From Deltaproteobacteria bacterium (GTDB lineage Bacteria > Myxococcota > Polyangia > Haliangiales > Haliangiaceae): a stretch of 17,450 nt of DNA. This document shows positions 16,801-17,450 of this stretch, piece by piece (position 1 is the first letter of the stretch; each line of letters starts with the position of its first letter). The DNA lies in NCBI GenBank assembly GCA_018262455.1, contig JAGSPR010000094.1, forward strand, positions 1 through 17,450. The letters run 5' to 3'. The translations under genes and the position numbers were made by a program. The notes beneath the pieces are model-generated. The model saw only the letters and a list, made by a program, of their open reading frames with translations, was not told where the DNA came from and did not search any database.

Positions 16801-17402
16801 GCAGCCACCACACCGGCGCTGAACGCCGGGCGGAGCCGAGTACGAGTCAGCGCCGCTTCGACGCGTGTTGCGACACCGTCGCGAAGTGCGCGGCGGCCGC
16901 GCGACAGCCGCTGCTTGACGAGATCCTCGCGAATCCCGAGTGCGGCGGCGATGTCGGCCACCGACCGGCCTTCCATGTAGTGCAGGACGAGGCTCTCGCG
17001 ATGCGCCTGCGGGATGTCGCCGAGCGCATGGCGGAGCAGCTCGCGATCCTCACGCTCGACAGCCTCGTCTTCCGGGCTCGGAACATCAGGCGACGACGCG
17101 AGCTCCGGGGGATCGACCCGACGGCGCAGCTGCACGCGCACCGCATTCGCGGCCAGGTTGCGCGCGATGCCGGCGACCCATGATCCAACGCGATCCACAT
17201 CACGCAACCGATCGAGATCGCGCCACGCGGCGACAAACGCGTCCTGCGCGACATCTTCGGCCAGCGCGCGATCGCGACAGCGCGCGAGCGCCACCCCGAA
17301 CACCAGCTGCTGATGCCGCTCGACGAGCAGGCCGAACGCCTCCGCATCGCGGCGGCGGCTGCGCTCGACGAGCTCGGCATCGGCGATCACTTCGGCAGGC
17401 AT
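13821..17402 (-). CDS. ECF sigma factor fused to a transmembrane segment, carboxypeptidase-regulatory-like repeats and a PDZ domain
   Basis: One frame of 1193 residues from ATG 17402; TTG 17429 in frame (GAGGG ten bases ahead) is an alternative, and the frame is open to the window edge. Residues about 24-91 are sigma region 2 (FGLLVERHQQLVFGVAL, AEDVAQDAFVAAWRDL, VGSWVAGIARNLAANAVR). Residues 118-176 are region 4 (ALGDIPQAHRESLVLHYMEG, SVADIAAALGIREDLVKQRL). A weakly hydrophobic stretch (193-207) and a clear membrane helix (about 227-246, LALAALALFLLAGGALWF) follow. Residues about 288-1090 hold roughly nine CarboxypepD_reg/CnaB-like modules, starting near 288, 382, 469, 549, 637, 729, 826, 922 and 1004, each opening with a 'xxGxV' strand (SGRVTRKADGG, RGRVVTRDRGEPLAGA, AGRVIDGNGAPVGG). 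Residues about 1100-1193 are a PDZ domain (VTPDGPAARGGVAVGDRVVAIDG). The likely topology is sigma in the cytoplasm and repeats outside; no anti-sigma gene is visible beside it. Confidence 0.88.
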   Translation of the reverse strand: MPAEVIADAELVERSRRRDAEAFGLLVERHQQLVFGVALARCRDRALAEDVAQDAFVAAWRDLDRLRDVDRVGSWVAGIARNLAANAVRVQLRRRVDPPELASSPDVPSPEDEAVEREDRELLRHALGDIPQAHRESLVLHYMEGRSVADIAAALGIREDLVKQRLSRGRRALRDGVATRVEAALTRTRLRPAFSAGVVAALLTVGAREAAAAGVTGKAIAFMSAKKLALAALALFLLAGGALWFGTRTNAQIAGAASPHAGSPASSEDPASLASRRAAGRMATTPAQLSGRVTRKADGGGIAGAVVSLARDQMSSMFDDSDEHAVVVVADSNGAWIAPQVAPGRYFMAASSVGFSAAVREPVSVRPGERRGAVDLALETGGTQVSGTVTDVGGGPIDGARVTLKLDESLLGEQGELVALTKPDGSYRITLRAGTYKAIASHDDYTKASRDLELTDEPAVIDFVVTPGGVIRGRVVTRDRGEPLAGAMVRTRSGGVTADAHGRFTLRGLSSGAIEITAQGMGYASTSPTVVKLGIGEQVEDVRVAIDRAFSIKGRVVRKGKPSEGLPGVALTAGNLSRDRAIAPAPTGVDGEFEIVGVRPGRYFLAAFAEGMMLEIGQPVEVIDRDVDGVIVEMSAGSTVSGRVDGAAIAAIGVTPESATLGNMFDVMKAAAVHGASDPGGAFVLHNVPHGNFTLTARTRDGRVGTLAITVRDVDQANLVVKLETRASIAGRVIDGNGAPVGGLRVSVPAIDGVRLTDTSARTSADGSFRVAGLDPGKLVVRVSDDNGPLKWAGAQRDKPIDGVTFEVARGAALTDVTLTVEARDGWIRGVVLGPDLQPAPDTWVRTQAETPIALGAGVLGDRTMTISYAPVLTNAEGKFVIERLRRGSYALVAEGPRASSRTVKAAVKTGDTVKLVLSPLGTLSGRVSANGRPVAAYELSCDGPSSIKRSITAADGNGGYTIDNVAPGAYSCSVNADEGSAIVKLEVPAGPIKLDFMLAGWGTVTGIAVNVLTGKPVPGLSLLAALPVKEGVYTFDTFDTLGDLGPRTDSNGRFVIERTPAGKGSVMVTSKDGLVGMHAYQVAERGRVDLGRVEVIAPPTGEPGTLGMTTTTAPQDLLVVTSVTPDGPAARGGVAVGDRVVAIDGREPRSFVSNMRGLVVSSGMLSSGQLVELTIERGGVRSQISLTAVPWH

Positions 17403-17450
17403 CGGCGGATAGTGGTCACACCCGAGCAAAAGGTGACAGCCCTCGGAAGT

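Noticed and set aside
15900..17183. 427-codon plus-strand frame opposite the sigma fusion
   Set aside because: Antisense to clear sigma region 2 and 4 motifs; composition typical of a shadow frame.
1..17450. tRNA, rRNA, CRISPR arrays, insertion sequences, attachment sites, phage genes
   Set aside because: None found on either strand by reading; gaps between genes are all under 200 bp and hold no such elements.

Overview
This is a GC-rich window (roughly two-thirds G+C by eye) with nine protein-coding genes and no RNA gene, CRISPR array, IS element or prophage that I can see. The protein content points to a large-genome myxobacterium (Myxococcota, probably Polyangia; a Kofleriaceae/Haliangium-like member is my guess). 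The reasons are a Cys-rich DUF4215-type repeat lipoprotein, a very large alpha-2-macroglobulin with a Gly/Ser-rich tract, an ECF sigma factor with a huge carboxypeptidase-regulatory-like extension, many lipoproteins, and GTG/TTG starts. No taxonomic search was possible.

Layout. (1) Bases 1-5178 (+): 3' part of a bacterial alpha-2-macroglobulin whose start lies before the window. (2) 5344-7275 (+): lipoprotein with an N-terminal beta-propeller and a C-terminal MauG/cytochrome c peroxidase-like part with two CxxCH haem sites, followed by a clear intrinsic terminator (7298-7328). (3) 7384-8217 (-): DUF4215-type lipoprotein. (4) 8402-9097 (-): zinc ribbon, DUF4190-like membrane hairpin and pilin-like domain. 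(5) 9221-10372 and 10374-11735 (-): a two-gene unit in which a parallel beta-helix lipoprotein is followed, after one base, by a diheme cytochrome lipoprotein. This is the known but functionally unassigned TIGR03805/TIGR03806 pair. (6) 11883-12356 (+): small SnoaL/NTF2-like exported protein, possibly on a leaderless mRNA. (7) 12361-13767 (-): class A beta-lactamase-fold serine hydrolase of the ORF12/LpqF type. (8) 13821-17402 (-): ECF sigma factor, transmembrane segment, about nine carboxypeptidase-regulatory-like modules and a PDZ domain in one open frame. It lies 53 bp upstream of the serine hydrolase on the same strand.

Almost everything here is a cell-envelope protein. Five genes have a good lipobox, one more an imperfect one, two encode membrane proteins, and the alpha-2-macroglobulin is of a periplasmic/surface family. 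Two separate di-haem lipoproteins suggest electron transfer outside the cytoplasm. The alpha-2-macroglobulin and the serine hydrolase act, by family, on proteases and on peptidoglycan-like or acyl substrates. The most unusual item is the sigma factor: an apparently membrane-tethered transcription factor carrying its own large sensor-like region, with no anti-sigma gene next to it in the window. The longest gene-free stretch is 184 bp (8218-8401), so no gap exceeds 300 bp.
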